Source of the DNA: an uncultured Pelagibacteraceae bacterium
GTDB lineage: Bacteria; Pseudomonadota; Alphaproteobacteria; Pelagibacterales; Pelagibacteraceae
DNA length: 32,595 nt
Reading direction: 5' to 3'
Assembly (NCBI GenBank): GCA_902626245.1
Contig: CACOED010000005.1
Span: 1-32,595, forward strand
A model generated the notes under the pieces. It saw only the letters and a list, made by a program, of their open reading frames with translations, did no database searches and was not told where the DNA came from. Position 1 is the stretch's first letter; every line of letters begins with the position of its first letter. The translations under genes were made by a program, and so were the position numbers. Positions 10,273 through 21,194 of this stretch are shown in pieces.

Positions 10273-12182
10273 TTTGATTTTTTAACTACAACCTTTGAAT
10301 TTAAAGTATCAAGAATTTTAGTTTCAATACTATTAGCATCTAAACCAGCATATTTATACATGAGCTCTGGTTTATCATGATCTATAAATCTATCAGGTAA
10401 TATCATTGATCTAAATTTTAAATTATTATCAATTAAGTTATTATCAAATAAATATTGCGAAATATGTGACCCAAAACCACCAATAGAACCTTCTTCTATA
10501 GAGATAATTATCTCATGATCTCTTGCTAATTGCCAAATTAAATTAATGTCTAAGGGTTTAGCAAATCGTGCATCGAATAAAGTTAAATTAATTCCTTTCT
10601 TTTTTAAATTTTCATATGCAATCAAACATTCTTTTAGTCTTGCACCAAAATTTAAAATTGCTACTTGCTTACCTTCTTTAATAATTTTTCCTTTTCCAAT
10701 TTCTAATCTTTCACTTATATTTGGCAATTCTATCCCTATACCATTTCCTCTGGGATATCTGAAAGCAGAAGGTTTATCATTAATATCTACTGAAGTATTT
10801 ATCATTCTTACAAGCTCTGCTTCGTCACTAGCAGCCATCACTATAAAATTAGGTAAGGTTGCAAGATAAGTTATATCAAAGGAACCTGCGTGTGTTGGCC
10901 CATCTGCACCAACTAATCCTGCTCTATCAATTGCAAATCTTACTGGCAGACTCTGAATTGCTACATCGTGTACTACTTGATCGTAAGCTCTTTGTAAAAA
11001 AGTAGAATAAATTGCAGCATAGGGTTTATAGCCTTCTGTAGCTAAACCAGCCGCAAAGGTTACAGCATGTTGTTCTGCTATACCAACATCGAACATTCTT
11101 GATGGAAATTTTTTTGCAAAAAAATCCATTCCGGTCCCTGAGGGCATTGCAGCAGTTATTCCAACAATCTTACTATCCTTTTCTGCGTGCTTAATAAGAG
11201 TATTTGCAAAAACTTTTGTATAAGATGGATTAGTTGATTGTGGTTTTTCTTGAACACCAGTACTTACATTAAATTTAGTTACACCATGATATTTATCATC
11301 TGATTTCTCAGCAAATTCATACCCTTTTCCTTTTTTGGTCTTAATATGTACCAAAATTGGACCATCAAAATTGATTTGTTTTGCATTTTTTAAAACAGAA
11401 ATTAAAGAATCCATATCATGTCCATCTATTGGACCAATATAATAAAATCCTAGTGAATTAAATAATGTTCCTCCAGTGACAGCTGATCTTAAAAAATCTT
11501 CTGCCTTACCAGCTTTTTTACTGAATCTTTTTGAGAACGAAGAAATAATTAATTTCAATGTTTCTCTAAAACTAAAATAAACCTTTCCAGAAAAAAGTTT
11601 TGCTAAATAAGATCTAAGAGCTCCAACTGGTTTAGCGATCGACATATCGTTGTCATTTAAAATTACAATCATTTTGGTTTTGCTTGTTCCAGCGTTATTC
11701 ATTGCTTCATACGCCATACCTGCGCTCATTGCTCCATCTCCAATTACTGCAACAACTTCATTTGATTTATTCGAAAGTTTATTTGCAACCGCCATTCCTA
11801 AAGCTGAAGAGATTGATGTTGAACTGTGTGCAGCTCCAAAAGTATCATACTCACTCTCAGATCTTTTTGTAAAACCAGACAGGCCTCCTCCTTTTCTTAA
11901 AGTTCTAATTTTATCTTTTCTTCCAGTTAATATTTTGTGTGGATATGTTTGATGACCAACATCCCAGATTAACTTATCGTTTGGCGTACTAAAAACGTAA
12001 TGCAAAGCAACTGTTAATTCAACAACGCCTAGACCTGCACCTAAGTGTCCACCGGTGACTGACACTGCATCTATCATCTCTGTCCTAACTTCATCAGCTA
12101 AAACTTGCAGGTCTGATTCAGAAAGTTTTCTAATATCTGAAGGAAAATTTACATCATCTAAAAATTTATATGTCTTTTTCAT
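10269..12182 (-). CDS. dxs: 1-deoxy-D-xylulose-5-phosphate synthase
   Basis: [88 protein letters not shown]. Confidence 0.97.
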   Translation of the reverse strand: MKKTYKFLDDVNFPSDIRKLSESDLQVLADEVRTEMIDAVSVTGGHLGAGLGVVELTVALHYVFSTPNDKLIWDVGHQTYPHKILTGRKDKIRTLRKGGGLSGFTKRSESEYDTFGAAHSSTSISSALGMAVANKLSNKSNEVVAVIGDGAMSAGMAYEAMNNAGTSKTKMIVILNDNDMSIAKPVGALRSYLAKLFSGKVYFSFRETLKLIISSFSKRFSKKAGKAEDFLRSAVTGGTLFNSLGFYYIGPIDGHDMDSLISVLKNAKQINFDGPILVHIKTKKGKGYEFAEKSDDKYHGVTKFNVSTGVQEKPQSTNPSYTKVFANTLIKHAEKDSKIVGITAAMPSGTGMDFFAKKFPSRMFDVGIAEQHAVTFAAGLATEGYKPYAAIYSTFLQRAYDQVVHDVAIQSLPVRFAIDRAGLVGADGPTHAGSFDITYLATLPNFIVMAASDEAELVRMINTSVDINDKPSAFRYPRGNGIGIELPNISERLEIGKGKIIKEGKQVAILNFGARLKECLIAYENLKKKGINLTLFDARFAKPLDINLIWQLARDHEIIISIEEGSIGGFGSHISQYLFDNNLIDNNLKFRSMILPDRFIDHDKPELMYKYAGLDANSIETKILDTLNSKVVVKKSN

Positions 12183-13048
12183 TTTGTTCTATTTAAAATA
12201 AACTTTACGGTATCTTTTAAATCATTTGCCTTTTTTTCAAATTTATTTATTTTTTTATAGATATTGTTTTTTAACTTTTCGTTATATTTAATAGTATTTT
12301 TGTATCCTAGCAAACTAATTAAGGTCGCTTTTCCTTTTTTTATATCTTTTTTTGTTTTTTTTCCTTCTTTTTTTGAACTGCTTTTATAGTCAATTAGATC
12401 ATCGGCTATTTGGAACAATAATCCAATATCTGATCCCAATTTTTCAAAACTATTAATATATTTATTTTTTTTTGAAACAATTACTGGTGCCATACAACAA
12501 AAACTAAATAATTTACCAGTTTTTTTTATTTGCATTTCAACAATTTTTTTTAAAGGTATTTTTTTATGTTCAAAGTTTAAGTCTGAAAATTGACCTCCTG
12601 CTATACCTGAATGTCCAGACGTTTTTGATATTAAGTTAATTAGATTTATTTTAATTTTTTCATTTACATTGAAATTTTTATGACTCAAAATCTCAAAAGC
12701 AATTGTTAAAAGTGAATTTCCAGCAAGGATAGCAGTAGACTCTCCAAATTTTTTATGTGTTGATAATTTTCCTCTTCTTAAATTATCATTATCCATACAT
12801 GGTAAGTCATCATGAATTAACGAATATGCATGAATACACTCTACGGCTGCACTTAAATAAATTAATTTTTTATATTCAATTTTAAAAATTTTACCTACAT
12901 CAACAATAAGTTTAGATCTGATTTTTTTACCACCTGGTAGAAGTCCATACCTCATAGGTTTTATTAATTCAGTTTTTTTTTGACTTATAAAAAATTTTGA
13001 AAGAAATGTATTGGTATCTCTTGCAATTTTATTTAGTTTTTTTTTCAT
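12179..13048 (-). CDS. ispA: Farnesyl/geranyl diphosphate synthase family protein
   Basis: [48 protein letters not shown]; between dxs and xseB, a common bacterial order. Confidence 0.92.
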   Translation of the reverse strand: MKKKLNKIARDTNTFLSKFFISQKKTELIKPMRYGLLPGGKKIRSKLIVDVGKIFKIEYKKLIYLSAAVECIHAYSLIHDDLPCMDNDNLRRGKLSTHKKFGESTAILAGNSLLTIAFEILSHKNFNVNEKIKINLINLISKTSGHSGIAGGQFSDLNFEHKKIPLKKIVEMQIKKTGKLFSFCCMAPVIVSKKNKYINSFEKLGSDIGLLFQIADDLIDYKSSSKKEGKKTKKDIKKGKATLISLLGYKNTIKYNEKLKNNIYKKINKFEKKANDLKDTVKFILNRTK

Positions 13049-13280
13049 TTTTTTTTAAAACCATATTAATTTTACTTCTTGTTTCTTGAGATATTTCTCT
13101 AGATGTATTTTGGAATTTTTTTTCAATCAAATTATTTAATTTTATTAATTCTTGATAATCATTAATAGAGGCCTGCAAATCTTTTTCACTTTCTAGTTTT
13201 TCTATTATATTATTAGCAAGTTCTGTAAGTTCATTTAGAGATTTGTTTTTAATATCATCTAGTAAATTTTTATCTTTCAT
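13029..13280 (-). CDS. xseB: Exodeoxyribonuclease VII small subunit (start reassigned to MKDKNLL at 13280)
   Basis: Small helical protein (LNELTELANNIIEKLESEKDLQASINDYQELIKLNNLIEKKF) upstream of ispA-dxs. The track start at 13319 overlaps the divergent gene starting at 13301. Confidence 0.75.
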   Translation of the reverse strand: MKDKNLLDDIKNKSLNELTELANNIIEKLESEKDLQASINDYQELIKLNNLIEKKFQNTSREISQETRSKINMVLKKNEKKTK

Positions 13281-13300
13281 ATAATAGTTGGTATTAATAC

Positions 13301-14230
13301 ATGAAAAACAATCTTTCAAATATTAAAAAATCTAAATATTATTTAGATAAAGGGGAGTGTGTCGCTATACCTACCGAGACAGTATATGGGCTTGCGGGAA
13401 ATGCATATTCTAATAAAGCTACTTTAAAAATTTTTAAACTAAAAAAAAGAACTAAAAAAAATCCTCTAATAGTTCATTATAATAATCTCAAAATGCTAAG
13501 TAAAGATTGTATTACAAATAGTCATTTTTTTAAACTTTATAAGAAATTTTGTCCAGGTCCATTGACTTTTGTATTAAGGTTAAAAAAAAGTACTAAGATT
13601 TCAAAATATGTTACAAATAGTCAAAATACTTTAGCTGTCAGATTTCCAAATCATTTACTTACAAAAAAGCTTTTAAAATTATTAAATTATCCACTGGCGG
13701 CACCTAGTGCAAATATATCAACAAAAATAAGTCCAGTTTCTATAGAAGATGTAAAAGAGGAATTTGGAAATAAAATTAAATTTATATTAGATGGAGGAAG
13801 ATCAAAGATTGGATTGGAGTCAACAATAATAAGTTTAGTTGATAAACCAAGAATATTAAGACTTGGGGGAATGGAAAGATCAAAAATTAACAAGCTTTTA
13901 AAAAAAAATATTAAGTTTGATAAAAAAGAAAAAATTAATGTACCAGGTCAATCAAAATTGCATTATTCTCCTGGAATTCCTATAAAGCTAAATATTATAA
14001 AACCAAAATCTCATGAGGCATTTATTCTAATAAAAAAAAGAAAAAAATCTGATAAAAATTATTATTATTTGAGTAAAACTAAAAATCTTAAAGAGGCTGC
14101 CAAAAATTTGTATAAAATATTAAGAAAAATTAAAAATAAAAATTATAAAAGTATAGCTGTTGAAAAAATTCCAAACATTGGTTTTGGTGAAGCAATTAAT
14201 GACAGATTAAAAAGAGCATCAACTAAATAA
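13301..14230 (+). CDS. L-threonylcarbamoyladenylate synthase (Sua5/YwlC/TsaC family)
   Basis: GECVAIPTETVYGLAGNAYS, KKRTKKNPLIVHY, CPGPLTFVLR, LAVRFPNHLLTKKLL, PLAAPSANIS; C-terminal extension with GQSKLHYSPGIP typical of Sua5. Confidence 0.92.
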   Translation: MKNNLSNIKKSKYYLDKGECVAIPTETVYGLAGNAYSNKATLKIFKLKKRTKKNPLIVHYNNLKMLSKDCITNSHFFKLYKKFCPGPLTFVLRLKKSTKISKYVTNSQNTLAVRFPNHLLTKKLLKLLNYPLAAPSANISTKISPVSIEDVKEEFGNKIKFILDGGRSKIGLESTIISLVDKPRILRLGGMERSKINKLLKKNIKFDKKEKINVPGQSKLHYSPGIPIKLNIIKPKSHEAFILIKKRKKSDKNYYYLSKTKNLKEAAKNLYKILRKIKNKNYKSIAVEKIPNIGFGEAINDRLKRASTK

Positions 14231-14952
14231 TGAAAAATTCTATAAAAGTTATTAATCTAAAAAAGACTTACGGAGCAAAAGAAGCTGTAAAAAATGTAAA
14301 TTTTGAGATTAAAGAAAATGAGATTATTGGTTTACTTGGTCCAAATGGATCAGGAAAAACTACAACTATCGGAATGATTTTAGGTTTATTAAAACCTACA
14401 AGTGGTGAAGTAATAATTAATGGATTAAAAATAGAAAAAAATCTAATAAATATTTTGCAAAAAATAAACTTTATTTCTCCATATATAGAATTACCAAAAA
14501 AATTAACAGTTAAACAAAACTTAATCGTATATGGCAAACTTTATTCGGTAAAAAATTTAAGTAAAAAAATAGATTATTTGGTTAGTGAATTAAAATTAGA
14601 AAATTTGCTTAATAGAGTTACTGGAGAATTATCATCTGGACAAAAAAATAGAATTAGTTTGGCAAAAGCAATAATTAATGATCCTAGTGTCTTGTTGCTT
14701 GATGAGCCTACAGCATCTTTAGATCCTGAGATAGGTGATTTTGTAAGAACATTTTTAGAAAATTATAAAAAAGAGAGAAAAGTGTCAATTTTGCTAGCTT
14801 CTCATAATATGGATGAAGTCACTAGATTGTGCTCCTCTATAATGATGATGAAAAATGGCTTAATAATAGATCAAGGAAAACCAATTGATTTAATAAAAAA
14901 ACATGGAAGAAAAAATTTGGAGGAAGTTTTTTTAAAACTTGCAAGGAATTAA
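14230..14952 (+). CDS. ABC transporter ATP-binding protein
   Basis: Walker A GPNGSGKTT, signature LSSGQKNR, Walker B VLLLDEPTASLDP, H-loop SHNMDEV. Confidence 0.94.
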   Translation: MKNSIKVINLKKTYGAKEAVKNVNFEIKENEIIGLLGPNGSGKTTTIGMILGLLKPTSGEVIINGLKIEKNLINILQKINFISPYIELPKKLTVKQNLIVYGKLYSVKNLSKKIDYLVSELKLENLLNRVTGELSSGQKNRISLAKAIINDPSVLLLDEPTASLDPEIGDFVRTFLENYKKERKVSILLASHNMDEVTRLCSSIMMMKNGLIIDQGKPIDLIKKHGRKNLEEVFLKLARN

Positions 14953-14953
14953 A

Positions 14954-15745
14954 ATGAATTTAGGAAGAATGTATGGTCTATTTTTGAGACATTTTTTTTT
15001 AATAACAAGATCTTTTCCTAGAATCTTAGATTTAATTTATTGGCCAACTATACAAATTACTTTGTGGGGATTTATATCGAACTTTTTTTCTACTTATAGT
15101 TCTTATTACAATAATGCAGTTGGTGTTATACTTACATGTGCAATACTTTATGATTTTTTATTTAGAACTAGTATTGGTTTTAACATGTTATTTTTAGAGG
15201 AAATATGGAGTAGAAATTTTACAAATTTGTTTATTGCTCCAATAAAGAAGAGTGAAATTTTAATTTCGCTAATATTAACTGCGTTAATAAGAGCACTTAT
15301 TGGTCTTGTTCCAGCAATTTTATTAACCTCTCCTTTGTTTGGAATTTCTTTATTAGATTTGGGTTTAAGTTTGTTCTTATTATTTTTAAGTCTTTATATA
15401 TTTGGAATAACTTTAGGTATACTTGTATCATCTGGATTATTAAGATTTGGACCATCATTTGAAAATATTGCTTGGTCAACAATGTTCTTGTTAGCACCCT
15501 TTGGTTGTATTTATTACCCTATAGAAATATTACCCGAAATATTTCAAAAAATTGCATATATGCTTCCACTTGTTTATATATTTGAGGAAGCTAGAAGTAT
15601 TTTAGTTGATGGGTTTGTAAATGTGGATAATATTTTTAAAGCTTTTTATTTAAATGGATTATATTTGTTTATTTCAATTTGTTTATTCTACTATTCTTTC
15701 AGCAAAGCTCGTAAAAAAGGTACTTTAATTAATATAGGAGAATAA
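14954..15745 (+). CDS. ABC-2 type transporter permease (start probably 14954 rather than 14939)
   Basis: Multiple hydrophobic segments; LAPFGCIYYPIEILPEIFQKIAYMLPLVYIFEEARSILVDG is typical of ABC-2 permeases; immediately follows the ATPase gene. Confidence 0.88.
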   Translation: MNLGRMYGLFLRHFFLITRSFPRILDLIYWPTIQITLWGFISNFFSTYSSYYNNAVGVILTCAILYDFLFRTSIGFNMLFLEEIWSRNFTNLFIAPIKKSEILISLILTALIRALIGLVPAILLTSPLFGISLLDLGLSLFLLFLSLYIFGITLGILVSSGLLRFGPSFENIAWSTMFLLAPFGCIYYPIEILPEIFQKIAYMLPLVYIFEEARSILVDGFVNVDNIFKAFYLNGLYLFISICLFYYSFSKARKKGTLINIGE

Positions 15746-15747
15746 AA

Positions 15748-15824
15748 TGGTGCGCCTGCTAGGAGTTGAACCCAGAACCTCCTGATCCGAAGTCAGGCGC
15801 TCTATCCAGTTGAGCTACAAGCGC
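15748..15824 (-). tRNA. tRNA-Arg, anticodon TCG, CCA encoded
   Basis: Minus strand GCGCTTG TA GCTC AACTGGATA GAGC G CCTGA CTTCGGA TCAGG AGGTT CTGGG TTCAACT CCTAG CAGGCGC A CCA; full cloverleaf, 77 nt, anticodon loop CT-TCG-GA. Confidence 0.97.
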
Positions 15825-15847
15825 ATATAGTATTAATATTATAATTT

Positions 15848-16828
15848 ATGAAAAATATCATTAATTTAATTGTAAAAGATGGAGAAAATAGTCAAAGAGT
15901 AGATCAATTTATATCAAATAAAGAAAAAGAACTTAGCAGAACCAGAATAAAAAATTTAATCTTAAATAAAAAATTAAAAATTAATGAAAAAATTATTCAT
16001 GATCCATCAAAGAAAATTTTCACTAATGATTATATTAAACTTGAAATACCTGAGCCAAAGAAAATTTCACTAAAACCGTTTAATTTTAAAATAGATATTA
16101 TATTTGAGGATAAAAATTTATTAGTTGTTAATAAGCCTGCTGGTATATCTATGCATCCTGGAGCAGGAGACTATGACAAAACTTTAGTTAATGCTCTTAT
16201 GTATTACGACAGTAAAAATTTATCTAATATAGGAGATGAACTAAGACCAGGTATTGTCCATAGAATAGATAAAGACACCTCCGGTTTAGTTGTAATAGCA
16301 AAAAATAACCTTACCCACGAAAAATTATCAAATCAGTTTAGCAACCATTCAATAAAAAGGATCTATCAAGTTCTCGTTTGGGGAAAATTAAGACCTCAAT
16401 CTGGAAAAATTGAAACTCTAATAACTAGAAGTTCAAAAAATAGACAACTTATGGAAGTTGGACTTACTAAAGGAAAAAAAGCAGTTACAAATTATAAAAC
16501 ATTAGAAGTTTTTGAAAATAACAAAATTCCAACTTTTAGCTTAATAGAATGTAAGCTTGAGACTGGTAGAACACATCAGATAAGAGTTCATATGAGTTAT
16601 AAAGGAAATAATATACTCGGAGATAAAAAATATAAAAAGAAATTTAGAAAAATAAAAAATATAAATTTAGATCTAGAAGAAATGATTTTAAACTTAGGTA
16701 GACAATTTTTACATGCTAAAGTATTAGGTTTTATACATCCTAAAAGTGGAAAAGAACTAAATTTTACCTCAATTTTGCCTCAAGAACTTGAAAAAATTTT
16801 AAAAATGTTAAGAAAATTAAGCAAATAA
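15848..16828 (+). CDS. rluD: RluA-family pseudouridine synthase (RluD-like)
   Basis: N-terminal S4-like region; LLVVNKPAGISMHPGAGDYDKTLVNALMYY, RPGIVHRIDKDTSGLVVIAKN (catalytic Asp), LIECKLETGRTHQIRVHM. Confidence 0.92.
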   Translation: MKNIINLIVKDGENSQRVDQFISNKEKELSRTRIKNLILNKKLKINEKIIHDPSKKIFTNDYIKLEIPEPKKISLKPFNFKIDIIFEDKNLLVVNKPAGISMHPGAGDYDKTLVNALMYYDSKNLSNIGDELRPGIVHRIDKDTSGLVVIAKNNLTHEKLSNQFSNHSIKRIYQVLVWGKLRPQSGKIETLITRSSKNRQLMEVGLTKGKKAVTNYKTLEVFENNKIPTFSLIECKLETGRTHQIRVHMSYKGNNILGDKKYKKKFRKIKNINLDLEEMILNLGRQFLHAKVLGFIHPKSGKELNFTSILPQELEKILKMLRKLSK

Positions 16829-16871
16829 AATCATTGTAAAATTAATTTTCTTAATTAAATAAATAGCGAAA

Positions 16872-17765
16872 ATGAGTACTACAAAAAATTATAATCTACC
16901 AATACTTTCAAGTGAAGGTGGTCTATCTGCATATTTAGCACAAATAAAAAAATTTCCAATGCTGGATGCAGAAGAAGAATATATGCTAGCTAAAAATTGG
17001 AAACAAACTGGTAGTTTAAAGTCTGCAGAAAAATTGGTTACAAGTCATTTGAGATTAGTAGCTAAAATTGCAATGGGATATAAAGGATATGGCTTGCCAA
17101 TAAATGAAATGATATCTGAGGGTAACGTTGGGTTAATGCAAGCTGTAAAAAAATTTGAGCCTGAAAAAGGTTTTAGATTAGCAACATATGCAATGTGGTG
17201 GATCAAAGCATCTATTCAAGAATATATTCTAAGGTCATGGAGTTTGGTCAAAATTGGTACAACGACAGCACAAAAAAAATTATTCTTTAATTTAAAAAAA
17301 CTTAAAAATCAAATTGCTCCAAGAAGCGAGGGAGATTTAAAAAGTGAACACGTAACTGAAATAGCAAATAAGTTAGATGTAAAAGAAGATGAAGTTGTCT
17401 CAATGAATAGGAGATTATCTGGCAAAGAACATTCATTAAACGCACCTATTGGTGAAGATGGTGATCAATGGCAAGACTGGATAGTTGATAAAGAAATGGA
17501 TCAAGAGCTTAAATTTGCTCAAAAAGAAGAGATGGATAGTAGAAAGGATCTACTAAAAGACTCAATAAAAATTTTAAATAATAGAGAAAAAGAAATTTTA
17601 TATTCAAGACGATTAACTGATGAACCTGCAACTTTAGAGGAATTAAGTAAAAAATTTAAAATAAGCAGAGAAAGAATAAGACAAATAGAAAATAAAGCAT
17701 TTGAAAAACTTCAAAAGCATATGCTGAACTCAGCAAAATCTAAAAATCTTTTACCAGCAAATTAA
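16872..17765 (+). CDS. rpoH: RNA polymerase sigma-32 (heat shock) factor
   Basis: [112 protein letters not shown]. Confidence 0.96.
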   Translation: MSTTKNYNLPILSSEGGLSAYLAQIKKFPMLDAEEEYMLAKNWKQTGSLKSAEKLVTSHLRLVAKIAMGYKGYGLPINEMISEGNVGLMQAVKKFEPEKGFRLATYAMWWIKASIQEYILRSWSLVKIGTTTAQKKLFFNLKKLKNQIAPRSEGDLKSEHVTEIANKLDVKEDEVVSMNRRLSGKEHSLNAPIGEDGDQWQDWIVDKEMDQELKFAQKEEMDSRKDLLKDSIKILNNREKEILYSRRLTDEPATLEELSKKFKISRERIRQIENKAFEKLQKHMLNSAKSKNLLPAN

Positions 17766-19054
17766 TCCCTAAAAGGATCAACAATTAATATAGTATCATT
17801 TCTTTCTGGACTTGTTGATATATTAGCAACTTTTGTTTCTACAAACTTTTCTAATTCTTTAATGTAGTATTTTGCATTATCAGGAAGATCATCAAATTTT
17901 TTTATTCCTTTGGTTGAACAATTCCATCCTTCAAAATTTTTATAAACAGGTTTTGCTTTTAACTGATCTTCTAAAGCTGCAGGTAAATAGTCTAATTTTT
18001 TTCCATTAACTTCGTATGCAATACACATTTTAATTTCATCGAATTGATCTAAAACATCTAGCTTTGTTAATGCTATTCCATCTATTCCTGCAATTTTAAT
18101 TGTTTGTTTAACCAAAACTCCATCAAACCATCCACATCTTCTTTTTCTACTTGTAACTGTTCCGAATTCTTTACCTATAGTTGCTAATCTTTCACCTATC
18201 TCATCATGTAGTTCTGTCGGGAAAGGACCTTCCCCAACTCTAGTAGTATAAGCCTTTGTAATACCTAGTACATAATTTATGGTATTAGGACCACACCCAG
18301 AACCTGTTGCTGCAGCTGAAGCAACAGTATTTGAAGATGTTACAAATGGATATGTTCCGTGATCAACATCAAGTAAAATTCCTTGGGCACCTTCGAATAA
18401 TATTTTTTTACCCTTTAATTTGAATTCATCTATTTTTTTCCAAACAGGCTGTGAGTATTTTAAAATTTCTGGGGCTACCTTTAATAAATCCTTTATTAAT
18501 TGATCTTTTTTATATATTTCCTTTCCCAATCCCTTTCTTATTGCATTATGATGCATTAAAACTAATTCTAATCTGTGTTCTAAGTTTTTTTTAGAAATTA
18601 AATCCATAACCCTTATTGATCTTCTGCCTACTTTATCCTCATATGCTGGGCCAATTCCTCTTCTTGTTGTCCCTATTTTTGCTTCACCAGCAGCATCTTC
18701 TCTTATTTCGTCCATTTCCCTGTGAAATGGTAAAATTAAATTTGCTGCCTCTGAAATTATTAAATTTTTTGAATTTATCTCAATGCCCTTAGATTTAATT
18801 TCCTTAATTTCATCTAATAAAGCCCAAGGATCAACAACCACCCCATTTCCAATAATTGAAACTTTATCTTTTCTTACAATACCAGATGGTAATAATCTTA
18901 ATTTATACGTAACGTTATCTATTACTAAAGTGTGTCCAGCGTTATGACCTCCCTGAAATCTTACAACAACATCTGCTTCACTAGAAAGCCAATCGACAAT
19001 CTTTCCTTTACCTTCATCTCCCCACTGAGATCCAATAACAACTACATTTTTCAT
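17762..19054 (-). CDS. purA: Adenylosuccinate synthetase
   Basis: [74 protein letters not shown]. Confidence 0.98.
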   Translation of the reverse strand: MKNVVVIGSQWGDEGKGKIVDWLSSEADVVVRFQGGHNAGHTLVIDNVTYKLRLLPSGIVRKDKVSIIGNGVVVDPWALLDEIKEIKSKGIEINSKNLIISEAANLILPFHREMDEIREDAAGEAKIGTTRRGIGPAYEDKVGRRSIRVMDLISKKNLEHRLELVLMHHNAIRKGLGKEIYKKDQLIKDLLKVAPEILKYSQPVWKKIDEFKLKGKKILFEGAQGILLDVDHGTYPFVTSSNTVASAAATGSGCGPNTINYVLGITKAYTTRVGEGPFPTELHDEIGERLATIGKEFGTVTSRKRRCGWFDGVLVKQTIKIAGIDGIALTKLDVLDQFDEIKMCIAYEVNGKKLDYLPAALEDQLKAKPVYKNFEGWNCSTKGIKKFDDLPDNAKYYIKELEKFVETKVANISTSPERNDTILIVDPFRD

Positions 19055-19863
19055 TTAAATCTTTTAATTATATTTATTGTACTTAAATGATTTATTGGCC
19101 CATGACCTTTGCCATACTTTAGTCCTGATCCAATTGAATGGTTAACATACTTAATCGCCATCTCACAAGATTTCTTTAATGTTTTTCCACATGAATAATA
19201 TGCTGCGATAGCGCTTGATAGAGTACATCCGGTTCCATGTGTATTTTTGGTATAAATTTTTTTATTTTTAAAAGTTGATATTTCATATTTATTTAAAAAA
19301 ATATCTTGCATTACTCTTGATTTAAGATGTCCGCCTTTAATCAAAACATTTTTTGATCCTAAATCAATTAATATTCTTGCAGCTCTAATCATGTCATCAA
19401 CTGAGAAAATTTTTACTTTTGTTAGAATTTCTGCCTCAGGGATATTTGGTGTTATTAAACTAACTTTTTTTATTAATTTTGACTTCAAAATTTTAATTGA
19501 ACGATTATCAATTAATTTAGTTCCACCTTTGGCAACCATAACAGGATCCAAGATTATTTTTTTTACATTTATTTTATTTAAAGATTTTAATACTGCATTA
19601 ATTACTTCTGAAGAATGTAGCATACCAATTTTAATTGCATCAGGTTTAATATCTTTTGATGTAAATTCTATTTGCTTAGAAATTTCTATAGGAGATATAG
19701 GTTCTATTGATTTTACACCAGTGGTGTTTTGAGAAGTTACTGCAGTAATTGCTGTCATAGCATATGAACCAAGTGCAGTGACAGTTTTAATATCAGCTTG
19801 AATTCCAGCTCCTCCTGAGGAGTCCGATCCAGCAATAATTAAAATTTTAGTTTTTGGTTTCAA
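19051..19863 (-). CDS. thiD: Hydroxymethylpyrimidine (phosphate) kinase
   Basis: [71 protein letters not shown]. Confidence 0.95.
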   Translation of the reverse strand: MKPKTKILIIAGSDSSGGAGIQADIKTVTALGSYAMTAITAVTSQNTTGVKSIEPISPIEISKQIEFTSKDIKPDAIKIGMLHSSEVINAVLKSLNKINVKKIILDPVMVAKGGTKLIDNRSIKILKSKLIKKVSLITPNIPEAEILTKVKIFSVDDMIRAARILIDLGSKNVLIKGGHLKSRVMQDIFLNKYEISTFKNKKIYTKNTHGTGCTLSSAIAAYYSCGKTLKKSCEMAIKYVNHSIGSGLKYGKGHGPINHLSTINIIKRFK

Positions 19864-21194
19864 TGCTCTATAGAATGTTTAATTATTTTAATACATTTTA
19901 TAATCAAATTTTTATTATAAGATTCGCCCATAATTCTAATCTTGGGTTCCGTCCCAGATTTTCTCACTAAAAGTCTTCCTTCTTTTCCCATTAACTTATT
20001 TGCTTTTCTAATTGCTTTTTTACATTTTAATTTATTTATTATATTTTTATCTCTAACTATAATATTTTCTAGAATTTGAGGCATAGGTTTAAAAATCTTC
20101 AATAGTTCACTAGCCTTCTTTCCTTTTCTCATTGAAAATAAAACTTCTAATGCAACTAACAATCCGTCACCTGTTGTTGCAAATTTTCCTAATATAATAT
20201 GACCTGATTGTTCTCCACCTAAGTTAAATTTATTTTTTTGCATTTTTTCTTTAACATATCTATCTCCAACATTTGCTCTTAAAAATTTTATTTTTTTTTC
20301 TTTAAAATAGTTTTGTAATCCATAATTAGACATTAAAGTTCCAATTACACCACCTCTTAGAATTTTTTTTCTTTTCCACCTATTAGCAAGCATTGCTAGA
20401 ATCTGGTCACCGTCAACTATGGTTCCCCTTTCATCACATAATATGACTCTATCTGCATCACCATCCAATGATATACCAAGATTAGCTCTATATTTTTTAA
20501 CTAATAATTTTATTTTCCTTGGAAAAGTAGATCCACATTTTTGATTAATATTTAAACCATTAGGCGATGTTCCGGTGGTATAAACTTTTGCTCCTAAAGA
20601 TTTCAAAAGTTTTGGAGCAGACTTATATCCAGCACCATTTGCACAATCTATAGCAATTTTAATTTTTTTTAGCCTGAAATTCTTTGGAAAATTTGATTTT
20701 AAAATTTTAATATATCTGTCGTTAGCGTCCTCTAACCTTTTTACCCTTCCTAGAAGGTTTGGTTTGGATAAATTTTGTGTAATTTTTGAATCTATTAATT
20801 TTTCTATTTTTTTTTCTATTTGGTCCGACAATTTCAAACCATCTGGTCCAAATAATTTTAAACCGTTATCAAAATATGGGTTGTGAGATGCAGTTATCAT
20901 AATACCCATATTTGCTCTCATTTTTTTAGTTAACATTGCAAGACCATTAGTTGGCAAAGGGCCCAAAGTATATACATGCATACCTGCAGATACTAAACCG
21001 GATACTAGAGCTGGTTCAAGAGTATAACCAGAAAGTCTTGTATCTTTTGCAATAATAGCTATTTGTTTATTTTTTTTTAAATTTTTAAAATATGTTCCGG
21101 CAGATAGACCAAATTTAAAAAACATTTCTCCATTAATATTTCCTTTATTAACCTTTCCTCTAATTCCATCGGTACCAAAATATTTTTTTGACAT
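19860..21194 (-). CDS. glmM: Phosphoglucosamine mutase
   Basis: YFGTDGIRGKVN, GIMITASHNPYFDNGLKLFGPDG (catalytic Ser), SLDGDADR, GGEQSGHII, RKSGTEPKIRIM. Confidence 0.97.
   Translation of the reverse strand: MSKKYFGTDGIRGKVNKGNINGEMFFKFGLSAGTYFKNLKKNKQIAIIAKDTRLSGYTLEPALVSGLVSAGMHVYTLGPLPTNGLAMLTKKMRANMGIMITASHNPYFDNGLKLFGPDGLKLSDQIEKKIEKLIDSKITQNLSKPNLLGRVKRLEDANDRYIKILKSNFPKNFRLKKIKIAIDCANGAGYKSAPKLLKSLGAKVYTTGTSPNGLNINQKCGSTFPRKIKLLVKKYRANLGISLDGDADRVILCDERGTIVDGDQILAMLANRWKRKKILRGGVIGTLMSNYGLQNYFKEKKIKFLRANVGDRYVKEKMQKNKFNLGGEQSGHIILGKFATTGDGLLVALEVLFSMRKGKKASELLKIFKPMPQILENIIVRDKNIINKLKCKKAIRKANKLMGKEGRLLVRKSGTEPKIRIMGESYNKNLIIKCIKIIKHSIEH

Noticed and set aside
10546-11952. Three plus-strand ORFs (10546, 11650, 11684) antisense to dxs
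   Set aside because: Overlap conserved catalytic regions of dxs; no domains.
13687-13893. 68-aa minus ORF inside the Sua5-like gene, plus similar ORFs at 14268-14537 and 15297-15497
   Set aside because: All lie inside well-supported plus-strand genes and lack motifs.
14230-15745. ABC ATPase plus permease considered as a bacteriocin export/immunity system
   Set aside because: No adjacent precursor peptide, modification enzyme or immunity gene; ordinary ABC-2 pair next to housekeeping genes.
15748-15824. tRNA-Arg as an integration (att) site for a mobile element
   Set aside because: No integrase, no duplicated tRNA 3' end seen, and housekeeping genes continue on both sides.
19391-19732. 113-aa plus-strand ORF antisense to thiD
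   Set aside because: Shadow ORF within conserved thiD.
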